Assembly: GCA_964036665.1 (NCBI GenBank)
Contig: OZ038528.1
Location: 23,361,245 to 23,425,244, forward strand
Origin: Gordius sp. MW1
Taxonomy: Eukaryota > Nematomorpha > Gordioida > Gordea > Gordiidae
DNA: 64,000 nt
Direction of reading: 5' to 3'
This document shows, piece after piece, positions 44,504 through 56,871 of the stretch. Made by a program: the position numbers and the translations under genes. Below the pieces are notes generated by a model. That model was not told where the DNA came from, made no database searches, and saw only the letters and a program-made list of their open reading frames with translations. Numbering within the stretch: the stretch's first letter is position 1; each line of letters begins with the position of its first letter.

Positions 44504-45208
44504 TAGAGCCCTGCACGGGCCGTCCGAAGCCCGACCGGGCCCGAGCCCGGCTCGTCTTAATCGGGTTCGGGCCGGGCTTGGGAAGAATTTAATAAGATAA
44601 GGCCTCGGGCTCGGATCGTACCTGATGAGGCGACCCGTTCCAAAGCCTGAGCCCCGCTCGAATTTAATTAAAGCAAACTTTATAAAATATGACTTAAATA
44701 AAATCAACTGGATAGCAAATAATCATTTTCGCGCAGCCAACAAAATATAACCTCCAAACTTCGGTTTTTTCCCTACCTTTTATAATATTTTTACCTCAAT
44801 TGCCCATCTTATTCTATATATTCACTGTATCTGTTAGAAACTTTAGTAATAAAATAGATGAATAATTCAAAAAGATTCTATTTGTAACTGTTGAAATATA
44901 TTTTATAAAGTTAGATTTTTAATTTTAAGCTTAATAAATTGTAAGATGTAATGGATTTTTCAAACTTATCCTTGTTTAAAGAGAGTAATGACAATTTTAT
45001 TCTTTTATATTTATATGGTGAAATAATTCTCAAAAATAAAAATTTCCAAAAGTTTTATTTAAAAATCGGGTCGGGCTCAGGTCAGGTTCGGGTCGGGCCA
45101 AGAATAAAAAAATCTTTCGGGCTCGAGCAGGGCTCGGAAAAAATAAAAATTAAGACGTCAGGTTTGGGCCGGGCTCGGGCTAAATTAATTTCATTCTGCA
45201 GGGCTCTA
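44504..45208. mobile_element. 705-bp hAT-type MITE, TAGAGCCCTGCA ends
   Basis: Left end TAGAGCCCTGCACGGGCC, right end CTGCAGGGCTCTA, with clusters of CGGGCCGGGC/GGCTCGGG blocks inside both ends. Flanks TGTGCACA and TATGCATA agree at 6/8, so the insertion is old. Ends resemble those of 16257-17278 and 53126-54552. Confidence 0.7.
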
Positions 45209-45245
45209 TATGCATAGCATTCAATGATTTAATTACAAAAATATC

Positions 45246-45365
45246 ATGGGTGTAATCAGGGTGGTGGTGGGCTAGGTGGGAGCCCTCCCCTTTAAATGAT
45301 AAAATTTTTTATAAGCAAACACCCTTAAAAATTAAAAAAAAATGTTCTGCCCCCCCCCCCCCCAA
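45246..45365. mobile_element. one-ended CATGGGCGTAGCCAG-family fragment
   Basis: Starts CATGGGTGTAATCAGG and ends in a C run followed by AATTGAACTTTA. The copy at 54959-55131 has this interior followed by the right terminus, which is missing here. Confidence 0.5.
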
Positions 45366-45597
45366 TTGAACTTTACTTAAATCAATTTATACACTTATTA
45401 GCAAATTTAAACATAAATTTAAACTATTTTGCTAAAATTAAATATAAATATGAGATTACTAGGGGCGTTTGTGTTTGTATAGTAATTCTTTTATATTATT
45501 TGCTATCATATACAAATTTAAATTCAAATGAACATTAGAAATTTTTTTGGCAAATCAAATTTTAAGCTTTATTTTTTTAGATTTATAAAAATGATAC

Positions 45598-45714
45598 AAA
45601 AAATTACATACACGACTAAAAAAATATAAAAAGCGCGCTAAAACTAAACGGATAGCATTGATCCGTGTATGGAAATCGTGTTTGATTTAACGATTTCCAT
45701 TGTGATCTTTTGAA
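45598..45714 (+). repeat. dispersed repeat with ACGGATAGCATTGATCCGT hairpin, copy 1
   Basis: Shares CACGACTAAAAAA, ACTAAACGGAT-GCATTGATCC, GTGTAT and ATTTAACGATTTCCATTGT with 55755-55860. The central part folds as a short hairpin. Class unknown. Confidence 0.6.
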
Positions 45715-47296
45715 ATGTTAATTTAAAAGTATTTATAAATATGATAATTTCTATTGTGAAAAAAGCATAGCATTTTAAATTTACAATAGGACCTCATGAA
45801 AGGGAGGATTTAAGCATACAAAAAAATATATAATAAATGTTGTGAATTTTATTTTGAATCTTAAAGTTGAACATCGAGAGCACTTATGGGGTGTGGAAAC
45901 CCAACGAAAATTGAAATTTAATATCACTTAAACAGTTGTAGATTTAGAGCTTTGGTTTTTTCAATATTTTACAAAAGCTATTTTTTCCGAAAATTTCATG
46001 TGTTTTGCCCTAATAAATTTGATATAAGCGTCTGAAGATCAGATAAGAAAGTTTTATATATTTTTTTCTACTTTTTTTAAAAAAATTAATTTAAACATGT
46101 ATTACATTTTAAATGAATATTGCGATAATAAAATTTTATTTTTATAGTTATTGAAAATTTTGTGGTGTTTTTTAAGTAATTTTTGTAATAAGCTGTTATG
46201 AATATACTTCAATTGATTGCCTTTGTAAGACCTATAGACAATATATTTCAAACAAACCTAACAAAATTTATTCACTTGTGGTTCCGAAACTTTTTATACA
46301 TATAACAAAAAATTTTATGCAGGTTTTTAAGCTGGATCGCTCCGGAATATTCGTTCGAACGCCTAGTCCCGGCGGCCCAGGCCTCACGCACGTCACAGGG
46401 TTCCTTTAAAATTAATAACAAGCCTAAAAATGACCATTTTTTAAACTAGGGGAGACCGGTAATTATTTTTTAAAAATAATAATGGTATTTAGTATAATTT
46501 AAATCCTATGTGTACTTTTTCAAAAGGTATAAGTAAGAAAATTTTTTTTAAACAAATTTAAACTGTTTTCAATAATTTAAATATAGGCACTTTCAAGCAA
46601 AGGTATGTACGTGAGATATTGCATTTGAGCACTTTTTCTAGATTATAGAGGTTTATGGTGTTTCCTGTTAAGTAATTAGTTTATGCTGAATAAGTAAAAA
46701 AAAATATTAGTTGTGGGAAAGAGCTATAAATAGTAATAGTTATTACGAAAAGTCGAGCTCGAGATTAAGTATTTGACTAAATTTAGCTTAAGTAAGATAC
46801 ATTTTTTATGGAATAATACCAAAGCTATAAGTTATTTAATATTGATCTGCAGGGCAGAAAATAGTTTTCAAATATCTTCACATAAAGGGAGGCTTCAAAT
46901 TTGGAATAATATGTTCCTCAAATTTTGTTAGCTTAGGTATAATTTTAGTGACGCCTGTCGCGCCAAATTATATATGGGTGGCATCCAGCCATTATAATAT
47001 ATGCCTTGCCTCAGATAAAAATAATAAATAACAACTGAATATATAGGATGATCTTAGTAGGATATCAAATTATGAACATATATGTAGATGTTTATATAAA
47101 TCAAAAGTATTGGTTAAGGTAAGATCGAGGGAGAAGAAAACAATTTTGTGTATAGAAAGAACAAGTTATACGGTTATTTTAAAAAAGCAATTCCAAGTAT
47201 GAATCGTACTCTATTAAAATTTATAAAAAAAATTATCGTGAGATTCAAATACAAAATATAACGAAATGAAGACCAGTCGAATCCAAGCGTATCGCT
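45715..47296. other. intergenic, AT-rich
   Basis: No gene supported. A GC-rich island near 46333-46400 (CGAACGCCTAGTCCCGGCGG) stands out against AT-rich flanks; I find no reading frame or RNA fold I would defend. Confidence 0.4.
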
Positions 47297-48144
47297 ATGG
47301 CTAATTGTTGTTACAAGTTGCATATATCTAATTTAATATTTAAAACGGGAGTCCTTAATATAGTTAGTAAGCTCTTCAGGTTTAATCAAACTTTGCCCCA
47401 AATCTATCGGCAAGTTTCAAATATGGACAAAGAACATGTTATACCTGATGTTGTAAAGTCTAAGGCTCAACACATTCTCGAGGTTTAATAGAATCCTTAA
47501 TTATTTTAATAAAATTAGGCATTTTATGGAAATAATAAGGTCAATGAAGGCAGTATTTTGACTCCTACACAGGTACTATGGCAAAATGTATAATTATATC
47601 CGTAAGTTTAGGTCAAAGATCCTCCAACTTTAAAATGGCCTTATGAAGAAAACCAATTATATTCTCTTATATTGACAGGTAAGATATATGTTGTTATAAC
47701 TTAATTATTAAGATCCTGATGCACCTAGTAGAAAGGATCCAAAATTTAGAGAATGGCATCATTGGACAGTAGTCAATATCCCAAAAAATGATTTGAATAA
47801 GGGAGATTGCATTGTTGAATATGTTGGAGCTGGCCCACCCAAAGGATCAGGTTGGCATAACAAACTATTTTTATTTATTTTTAGGCCTTCATAGGTATGT
47901 GTTTTTGGTATATAAACAGCCTGGAAAACTGGATGTTATTAAACTAGCCAAACTGACTAATAGGTATAGAAATTTAAGTTTGTTTATTACATAATCTCTT
48001 TTTAGATCTGGTGAGGGCAGGGCAAAGTTTAAGGCAGAGAAATTTGCTCAAGAACATAACTTAGGTCCTCTTATTGCCTGTAATTTTTTTCAAGCTGAAT
48101 GGGATGATTATGTGCCTAAATTGTACAAACAGCTTGGAGATTGA
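47297..48144 (+). CDS. phosphatidylethanolamine-binding protein (PEBP/RKIP-like), six exons
   Basis: Exons 47297-47482, 47519-47572, 47612-47678, 47713-47850, 47885-47963, 48006-48144 total 663 nt, 220 aa. The five introns are only 36, 39, 34, 34 and 42 bp, all GT-AG with matching phases. Motifs: [33 protein letters not shown] (CR1), [20 protein letters not shown] (CR2), and the C-terminal [20 protein letters not shown] helix typical of cytosolic PEBP1-type proteins. Residues 1-42 form an N-terminal extension rich in basic and hydroxylated residues, possibly a mitochondrial targeting sequence. Met43 ([10 protein letters not shown]) matches the usual family start and could be the true one. Exon boundaries coincide with those of the secreted paralogue at 27519-29545. 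Confidence 0.92.
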
Positions 48145-48718
48145 ATCACCTTACAAAATTATTTAACCTTCTAAAAAACTTACTGTTAAAGCCAAAATTT
48201 TTTGACAAATTGTTTTTGTATAGTTTAATATTATGATGATTTTAGTGATACCATCATAATTTAGATTATTGTTTTTATGAAATTATTTTATTAAAATATT
48301 AGTTTAATTATAACTGGCTAATTTAGAAAATTGCTTTAATAACTTATTCCATTATAATTTCACCTATAGTGAAACCATTGGTCTAAAGGTAAAATGGTTA
48401 AATATATAATTTTGGAGCATCATTTATGTAAAAATTTAGGAAATTACATGGAATGATGACTAGAGTTTCATCCTAATGATAAATTCCAAAAACAATAATT
48501 AATTTGATGTTATTTTTGAAGTAATTGTAAAGTAACCCCACATTTTAGATAAACTTTTAATTTATCTGCTTACAATGACACTTGTATAAAGCTAATTGAA
48601 CCTGAATATAAGAATTTGCAATTATTTCCAACAATATTAATGGGGCGAAAAAGATTTGCCAGGCACGTGTTTTTTCCATGTTAACTTATTTTTATTGATA
48701 CTTATTTGATTTGTATCA
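48145..48718. other. intergenic, AT-rich
   Basis: Downstream of the PEBP gene. No feature supported. Confidence 0.4.
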
Positions 48719-49535
48719 AGCGCGTAGCATGATTTTCACAAAGGGGCGGGCGAAGTTGCCAAAAATTTTTAACCACTATCTAATTTAAAATATTAACCAA
48801 AAGTTGGGCCCTCTAGGCCTAAGGGCCGGGCAAGCAACCGACCTAAAGTTAAATTTCCAAGTAGGCCCAGGCGGGTACCATAACAAGATTGGGACGATGC
48901 GGGCTTAATCAGATTTTTTAAAGTTTACTTTTTTTAACCTATTTAAAAATTGGAGAATTAAATCAAATATCACAAAATTAATGATTGAAATGTAAAATTA
49001 TTTTTTGGGCCTGGCGATCGACTTCGGATAGGTATAGTGATCTAGGCGGACTCTTAGAAGCGTTTGGGCGAGCCGGCAAGTAATTTAGCCATCATTTTCT
49101 TGATGTGTTCTGGCAGAAAATATGATCAATGATAAAGGTAAATTCTACATATAGAATATAGACTCATGAATAGTCATTAGATTTTCTTTTTCCCAGCTGG
49201 TTGTCTTTTTGAGACTTCACCTGAAGTAGGATCATTACCGATGATTTGTTAATATTACAAATTCATTCCTTCGAAGTCTTGACATCCTATTTTTTGATTA
49301 AGCTTTAATTTATGATTATGGGATACCTATAGGGTGTTGGGAATACAAAAAAGTGTGGTTAAAGCTTTTTGCCGGAAATTTAATTTAAAAATAAAAAGTA
49401 TATATAAACTTTTAAGGTATTTATTTATAAGTGGTTTAGTCGTTTATTCCACTAAGATACAAAAAAATTTAAATTCGTTCTAAGAAGAGGGGGAGAATCT
49501 CAGCTCACCCCCCCCCCCTTTTGGCTACGCCACGA
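48719..49535. mobile_element. degraded MITE, GCGCGTAGC family, GC-block subtype
   Basis: Left end AAGCGCGTAGCATGATTTTC, right end TTTTGGCTACGCCA after a C run. Internal GGGCCTGGCGATCGACTTCG and GGCGGGTACCATAA blocks match 31032-31826 and 37975-38712. No target duplication found. Confidence 0.62.
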
Positions 49536-49814
49536 CTACATCATTGTTTATGACTATAGGTGAGACGTTTTCTTCTAGAATCTAGATCATTGGACAAATC
49601 AGGGTATCATCTAGAGTTTATTAATCAGATGGATTAATTATTATGTATCTATAGGATAGAAATAGATAACCATAAATGATATTTATTTTAATAGTGTTTA
49701 TTTGGTTAATACAATATGCATATGTTTTGTCTACATATGCTCAAGTAACAACTTTAAAAATTAATCATAATAGTAATAACAATTAATATATATGAAATTA
49801 ATTACTATATTAAA

Positions 49815-50029
49815 ATAATCGCTTAGTTATCTACTTACTAGCAATGGGAGGGTTTAATGTTCAACCAAGTTTATTTTTACAACAATTTGCACGATCAAAT
49901 TCGGACAAAATAAATTGTATTTATTATATTTAAAAAATGTTATACAATTATACGATAATAATAGCCCACTAGATATATTTATCAATTTTTAATATCGCTT
50001 CACCCCCCCCCCCTTGGCTACGCGCCTAA
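49815..50029. mobile_element. truncated MITE, TAGGCGCGTAGCCA family
   Basis: Right end CCCCTTGGCTACGCGCCTA is intact. The interior starts AATCGCTTAGTTATCTAC, which also occurs inside 37975-38712 near 38431. The left terminus is missing. Confidence 0.55.
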
Positions 50030-50094
50030 ATTATTTAGTTAGAAAGAATTCGACGATTGTAAGCGTTTTTGCCATTTATTAAATTTAAAAACAA

Positions 50095-51200
50095 AATAAA
50101 ATACGCCCTTCGGGCGTAACTGGGGGCTTCGCCCCTAGACCCCCTTGGGGGCTTCGCCCCCAAACCCCCGCCCCCAAACCTTCGCCCCCAAACCCCCATC
50201 TCCTGGGGGCTCCGCCCCCAGAGAAGGGAAGGGGGGGAAGGGAAGAGGGGACGACTCATCTATTCTACGTATAAATGTAGCATATTTGCTATGCAATTTA
50301 TGGGCGAGAAAGGTGTGAAGGGCGAGAATGCCTATAGGGGGTAGGCTAATTGCTAGGGTTTCCCCCTTGGCTACTCCCACGCTAGTTACACAACATAAAA
50401 CTCCACTTTTTTTGGCCAAAAAAAATGAATGAAATTCATTTTAATTTAATTCCATTGGTCAACAGCCAGCGGACAGTCTATAAATACATAAGAGTCAAAA
50501 AAAATTTAACAAGAACAATATATAAATTTAAACAAAAAATCACATTTTGGCCAATGGTCATTTCATTCCATTGGTCAGCAGCCAACGGACGGCCAAAATG
50601 TCATAATAGCTATGGTAGTAACAGGAACAATCATAATAGTCAGAAAAAACGGGAAAAATAAACTTGGATTCACATTTTGGCCAATGGTCATTTTTTCCAT
50701 CGGACAGCACCCAACGGACGGCCAAAAGGTCATAATAGCATTGGTAGTTAACAGGAACAATCATAATAATCAAAAAAAAACGAAAAAAATAATTCCGATT
50801 CACATTTTGGCCAATGGTCATTTTTTTCCATCGGTCAGCAACCAACGGACGGCCAAAAGGTCATAATAGCATTGGTAGTAACAGGAACAATCATAATAAT
50901 CAAAAAAAACGAAAAAAATAATTCCGATTCACATTTTGGCCAATGGTCATTTTTTTCCATCGGTCAGCACCCAACGGACGTCCAAAAAGTCATAATAACA
51001 TTGGTAGTAACAGGAACAATCATAATAGTCAAAAAAAAACCGGGATTCGAACCCAAAAACTGGTTAAATTAACAAAAATTCAAAGTAAACTAAACAAGAC
51101 ATTCGGTGCGTGACATTCGGTGCGCACGCCGAATAGCGGACGCCGAATAGGCGGACAAACAAAATGGAAAGTGAGCCCATAAATTGCATAGCAATTAATA
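50095..51200 (+). repeat. composite 'pearl'-like repeat, copy 2
   Basis: In order: a GGGGGCTTCGCCCC hairpin-rich cluster (50103-50222), a G/A-rich tract, GACGACTCATCTATTCT, ATTTGCTATGCAATTTATGG, and GAATGCCTATAGGGG. Then come about four tandem units of about 130 bp (CACATTTTGGCCAATGGTCA at 50541, 50671, 50801, 50930). A tRNA-like ACCGGGATTCGAACCC follows near 51039, and the end is GAGCCCATAAATTGCATAGC followed by AATTAA. Open frames through the tandem units are repeat translations, not genes. Confidence 0.75.
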
Positions 51201-51830
51201 CTTGTAACACAATGCAAGTCCAATATTTTTATATGATTGAAATGAACTGAATCAAAGACCTTTTAATTTCACTTTATACTAGAGATTAGAACCGTGCACA
51301 GGCCACCTTAGGCCCTACTGTGTCTAAGCCCGATCAAGGAGCATTGGGCGCGCATCTGGCTAGAAAATATAACCCAAATTTAATTGAAAGTAATATGGCG
51401 TTCGTGGAGCGTCCATAATATAACTTTACAATAACCAGCCTCTCCATTCCCATAATATTTTTTGGCTAAAAACCTTAAAAATACATTTATATTAAATATA
51501 TAAAGTTACGACTAAACTTGAAAAAGTTTGAAATATATTATTGTTAACCCTTATATCGAAATTTATAATTTTACAATTAGATTTTATTAGATATGGAAGT
51601 TAAATATCAGCAAGAGAATTGGAATTCTTCCTCACCATACTTATCATTGTTTTTTAAATAAACAATTGGTAACAAAAAGTTTTATTATATATTTATAAAA
51701 TAAATATTTTGAATGTAAAATTTGAATAATAGGTGGAACTAGTAATGTCTTGCAGCGCGCCATTTTAGACTCGCGCTTTAATAGGAAGAAAGAGACTAAG
51801 TAGCCACACCATTATAAAGGTCCATTGTAA
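51201..51830. other. intergenic
   Basis: No gene supported. Confidence 0.4.
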
Positions 51831-52084
51831 GGGCTTGTCTTAATATCGGATTTTGCTGCGCAGCAAAAATCGTGTCTTAACTTCGAATTCACAGCAGATT
51901 TACATTTCAGACGGCTAACATAACAGCGATTAATCTCAAGAGTTGAAATAAACAAAAAAACGTGATTAACTATCAAAAAACAAAATATTAAAAATTACAA
52001 CCGAGTTTGAATGAATTTGAATCGGATATTTGATAAAGATAAATTCGCGCCAGTTGAATCTGAATCCGATAATAAGACAAGCCC
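51831..52084. mobile_element. 254-bp MITE with TAA duplications (PIF/Harbinger-like)
   Basis: Inverted ends GGGCTTGTCTTAATATCGGA and TCCGATAATAAGACAAGCCC, flanked by TAA on both sides (51828-51830, 52085-52087). A 3-bp TAA target and GGGC ends fit PIF/Harbinger. The interior contains a GCTGCGCAGC hairpin and no coding region. Confidence 0.72.
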
Positions 52085-52290
52085 TAAGACGCGCTTCCCT
52101 AGTGTAAGGTCCACTTTTTTACTATCCTCCCCCATGGTCCTAAATTGTAGAAAATAGAACCGCCACATGTGCCATTACATTAGTTACATTAACCATCACA
52201 TTGATGAAACAAATAAGGCATGAGCGGCAGGAAATAGTTTGTATTGTACTATTTATTTCTTTTTACAAAAAATAGCAACACTGTGGATAA

Positions 52291-52797
52291 ATTAGTGGCA
52301 TAAAGGGGGGGGGGGGAGAAATTCCTGAAAACTTTTTTGATTAATAACTAAATTAAATGGGTTAAAATATTATAGTTTAGTTACATCAAAGACTGTAAGA
52401 CACTTATAAAACCTAGAAACATAATATATACCATAAGCGTTAATGGTTAAATTGTTTTGTAACTATTTTTTTGGGTAAAAATGATTTTTTTCTAAAAGTT
52501 TAAAGTGACAATATCTATTCTCACTATGTTAATAAATTTTTTTGAAATAAAATGTTTTTTGTGCTCTTACTTGTTACAGATAAAAATTAGTCGAAAAATA
52601 AAAATAATTTATAATTTGTTTAAAAATTACAAGGGTTTAAAAACATTATTTTTTTGGAGGGGCATAACAAAAACGCCAAGCTTAGATTAAGCTTAGATAA
52701 AGTTTATTTGATATTGTAACCCTCCCTTCCCCTTCCCCCCCCCCCCAAAAAAAAAATAAATAAATAAAAATATTATACAATCCTGCGTACGCCCCTA
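52291..52797. mobile_element. degraded MITE with G/C-run ends
   Basis: Left GTGGCATAAAGG plus a long G run, right C run ... TGCGTACGCCCC. Interior block TTTTTTGATTAATAACTA and AATATTATAGTTTAGTTACA shared with 28356-28997. No clear target duplication. Confidence 0.58.
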
Positions 52798-53125
52798 ATT
52801 TAATTGTTATAATAAAAGTAAAAGTTCAATGTCCTGTCCGGTACCTTATATCGTATTAGCAAAGTCTTTTCTTAGTTAATTTAATATTAGTGTAAGGATA
52901 GCTTAGATTAATTAAATTTGATTGCACTGTACGCATAACAACACACATCCTGTTGATGATGATGACAATAACAACTAGCTAACACCCCCTTAGCCTATAT
53001 CTAATGGTCCGGGTCTCTATGAAAAAATAATAGACTAGTGGTCGGTATTCAACACACCCACACTGAATGTCTTCACCAGAAGAAACTAACAGTGTGGGTG
53101 TGGCTCTTTTTCTTGAGACTACAAT

Positions 53126-54552
53126 TAGAGACCTGCAAAATCAATTTTTTAGGCCCGGCCCGGGCCCGAATTTTAGCATCTTTAAAAATAAGGCCCGGGC
53201 CCGGCCCGGAATTTTTATAATTGCAGGAATTTAATTAAACTCAATATTGGTAAAATTTATAATAAAAAATAAAACGCACATAATAAGATTATAAATCGAT
53301 AAGGAACTATTTTGATGCAAAAAAAACACAGGCATCAAAAATTTCCGCGTTTAAATTTGTTCTCCGGTCTTCATAAATCCGGCCCGCTGACTAAAAACAC
53401 CTCTTACTCGAGGCAGATGAAGTAGGTGTCGAAAAAATCTTAAAACAAGGGAGCTAAGCGCTAGAAATTGACCACTTTGGTCTTTCCACTACGCCTCTAA
53501 ATTTCGAATCAAATCGAATATTTTTAGTATTCCATTTGGATTCAATATTTTTATTTGAAAAAATGCTCGATTCGAGAGTCGTCCATTATTAAAATATTGA
53601 TTCGAATTCGATTCGAAAAAAATTTTAAGATTCTTCGATTATTTTTCAAGGTTTTTAATTCCTAAATATCGCTATAAATGAATTTATTCATAAAAATGCA
53701 AAGATTGAATATGAAAATATTAAAGGCGAAAATGATAAAATATTGATATTTTAGTAAGTCTTTGTTTGTTATATAAGGCAAACTTGGACGATGATTGCAG
53801 GTTGCAAATTCGATGATTTATTATGGTCCCAAACCATTAACTTATTTTTATTCTTCAGTATCAAAATATTTATATTAATATAGTCTCTAATTAAAAGTTC
53901 GCCTATATGGCAATTAGAGTTTATCTAATATTTAGTTATGGTACCCGTACAACGGGTTATTATCTTGTTTCATTATAAATCTAGAATGTTTACGTAATAA
54001 AATCTCGGCATATATATAAGGTTAATGCATATGAAAATATATTATTTATAGTTTAATTATTTATGACAAAGTTTAATGGATAAGTACAGAAAATGAAAAT
54101 AAATATTAATAATAGTTGACCTAAAATGTTAGCAAAAATATTGAAAAATTTTTTTGAAGTTGAACCCCATACTCTGTAAGTAATATTTTTCTATTTTAGG
54201 TATGCTTATAAAATTTAAATTTAGTGATCGGAGAAAATAACTAATTTGCGGAAAGATGAAAACAGCTTAATTATTTTCGTCTTGTATAGTTAAAATAACT
54301 ATCAAGTATAAATAAGATTTCGAATTCCTTTTTTAATTTTTTGTAATTATTGTTTTAAACAGAACAAAGAACTACCTAGGCTACGACTTCTAAATTATTT
54401 ACTTCTAAATTATTCCGGGCCGGGCCTATATTTTATGAATTAGGCCCGGCCCGGCCCGAAATTTTAAAGTTTCATAATTTAAGGCCCGGGCCCGTCCGGC
54501 CCCGGGCTTTTTCGGGTCGGGCCGGGCCTCGGGCCGCCCGTGCAGGTCTTTA
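53126..54552. mobile_element. hAT remnant element, TAGAGACCTGCA ends, copy B
   Basis: Left TAGAGACCTGCAAAATCAAT, right GTGCAGGTCTTTA. Flanks ACTACAAT (53118-53125) and ACTAGAAT (54553-54560) match 7/8. GGCCCGG blocks at both ends. It carries a decayed version of the hATC tail seen in copy A (about 53330-53500). From about 53500 it holds extra sequence with ATTCGAATCGAAT-like repeats, absent from copy A, probably another nested insertion. Confidence 0.78.
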
Positions 54553-54958
54553 ACTAGAATACCCCGTCAGCAGACCCTACTAGCTGGAGCCAACATTTTA
54601 AAAGGGATGGACTAGGACAAATACAAAATATGAAAATGATCAATAAAAATGTGTTTGTATATATTTTATTTAACCTTTAGTGTTTAAAACTGGCCTGTGG
54701 TTCTCCTTGTGTCTAGATGACAATTTTGCGTCGCATTGCCTAAGACAAATCATGATCACAGTGACAGTAAGCCGAATTCCCGCTATTTAATTTGAAACAA
54801 AATTATTTTATAGGACATAATATAGAATTAAATGCCACTTTCAAATATTTTATATATCTAAAATGATTTTTGTAAGAGTTATTCATTGTTCACCAATCAT
54901 AATCCCCGATGCATCAATCTTATTGAACAATTTATTTATTAAAATGAACAATTGCTAA

Positions 54959-55131
54959 CATGGGTGAAGCCAGGGGGGGGGGGGCGTAAACGACGAAAAA
55001 GTTTTTTCTCCAATGCAAAAACTCTTAAAAATTAAAAGATATATGTTTTGCCCCTCCCTAATTGAACTTTTAAACGTTTCGCCCCTCTCCCCCCCCCCCC
55101 CCCCCTAATCCAAAACCTGGCTACGCCCATG
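54959..55131. mobile_element. 173-bp MITE, CATGGGCGTAGCCAG family
   Basis: Left CATGGGTGAAGCCAGG plus G run; right CCTGGCTACGCCCATG. Perfect 8-bp duplication ATTGCTAA (54951-54958, 55132-55139). Confidence 0.88.
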
Positions 55132-55254
55132 ATTGCTAATGGCATAAACTACTTAATAACCTATAATTTATGATTTTGACGATTTGTTGATAGTAAGAAA
55201 TCCCTATTATCATGTTCTTTTGCTAGATCTTTCTCGACCCTCAATTTATTTAAA

Positions 55255-55380
55255 ATCTTAAACGTCTAAACGGCATCAAATCAAATTTCACCTGCATAGA
55301 AATTTTTGCTCTCTCCAATCAAAACTATAACGCCCTAACCCTCGCAGAGGACCTTAAGGCAACCAAACACTAGGCTCTCC
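55255..55380 (+). pseudogene. retroelement 3' coding end, decayed copy 4
   Basis: One frame reads LKSNFTCIEIFALSNQNYN then LTLAEDLKATK, parallel to LKWDFTCIDLFAPSNLNYD of copy 1. Short and interrupted. Confidence 0.6.
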
Positions 55381-55754
55381 TTTCCGACAAAACACGGCGA
55401 AATTGATTTGTTTAAAGATATTATCACATTGCCCGGTTTCAAATAATCTACATGCATTTTGTAAGAACGAACAATTGATTTTCTAACCGCAAGGTTTAAT
55501 CTTGAATACCTCTCCACTAGCAGGCCGCTTCTTGCCGAACTTGAGAGTAATATTCATAGACTTATAGACTACTCACTTTAATATTTTCACGCACATAAAG
55601 CATGGCCAAAAACGATTTCCTTCATAGCAATCGATTGTATCAGTTAATCAGTAATTTTTTTAATAAGTAACAAACAACCCATTTTTTCCATTATAGCGAT
55701 TTATGGATTCTTCAATTCATATAAATAAAATCAAAAAAAAGTAAACAATATAAA

Positions 55755-55860
55755 GAAATTACATTCACGACTAAAAAAGCGCTTTAGAACTAAACGGATG
55801 GCATTGATCCGTGTATAAAAATCGTGTCGGATTTAACGATTTCCATTGTTAACTTTTGCC
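55755..55860 (+). repeat. dispersed repeat with GGATGGCATTGATCC hairpin, copy 2
   Basis: Second copy of the repeat at 45598-45714, same orientation, about 80% similar by eye. Confidence 0.6.
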
Positions 55861-56871
55861 TGAAATTGGGCAGAATTCATTTTTAAAAAATAAGCTCAAA
55901 TTGGCTATAATCTTTTTTTTTTTTTTTTATTCCAATATTTTAATTATAAAATTCTCATATTGATAAAATTGGAAATGATTTCTATTCTTATGTCAGAAAA
56001 TATAATATGCAGAGCCTTATCATTATTGGTATTTTGCTAGCTAATTAAGTTTTCACAATGGATGTTAAAATTTGGAACACCATATGGAAGGAATTGAGTA
56101 GTCTATTAGTCAATGGCTATTATATTATAAATAATTCATTTTAACGATTGTTTATGTTTATATCTCATCTTCGAATAATTCATTATACCAGTCAAAAATT
56201 TGTAGCGCCAAGCTATTAAAAACTATAAATAGATAAATATGCTAAGTGAATGAAAGTATTTAATATGATAATTATCCCCTTCAATTTTGCGCTTATGCAT
56301 TCACGGCAAAATTATATCCTACATTTTACATTTAATTGGAAGCCCATCCATAATAAAATAATCCTCTATCTTGGTCATCTTTACACAATATATGCATATT
56401 TTTTTTATCAAAAATGAACAAATTAATCATGTTAGAATAAAAGTATTAAATCTCTTAATAGAGGAACTTTTTTTTATATATCTATTCAAGGATGTGGCCG
56501 GGTGGGTGGGGAGGGGAAGGGAGGGCAACTGTCCCATTCCCTAAATCCAATAACATCATGTGATTAATTTAAAAATAGCCATTTTGCCACTTCCTACTGA
56601 TTGCGCCCATACTGATATTACTGCCAAGCAAATTCGTCGATCAATATTTAAAAATATTAATTATATCACTCAAACGGAATCATATAAATAAAATTATACT
56701 AGAGGGTGTTATAATGCTCGTGGCAAAATTATATGGAACGTTCATATCATTAAATTTAATTAATCAAGGACGCTGCACCCTTATTACTATAGCGATAATA
56801 GCAATCCCCTCAGAGCTTTTTGTAGATTGCCTTAAATAAAAAAATTACTTCTATTGGAAAGTTTGACATAA
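55861..56871. other. intergenic, upstream of the receptor gene
   Basis: AT-rich. A GC-rich patch at about 56492-56612 (GGGTGGGTGGGGAGGGG ... GCGCCCAT) looks like a decayed CATGGGCG-family MITE. I cannot identify the receptor's promoter. Confidence 0.4.

Noticed and set aside
46333-46400. GC-rich island considered as a tRNA or small RNA gene
   Set aside because: No cloverleaf or box motifs could be fitted by eye.
50035-50845. Several overlapping open frames on both strands
   Set aside because: They translate the hairpin cluster and the 130-bp tandem units of the composite repeat; the repeated peptides only reflect the DNA repeats.
50541-51000. CRISPR-like regular repetition
   Set aside because: Whole units of about 130 bp repeat in tandem with no unique spacers, and the setting is eukaryotic.
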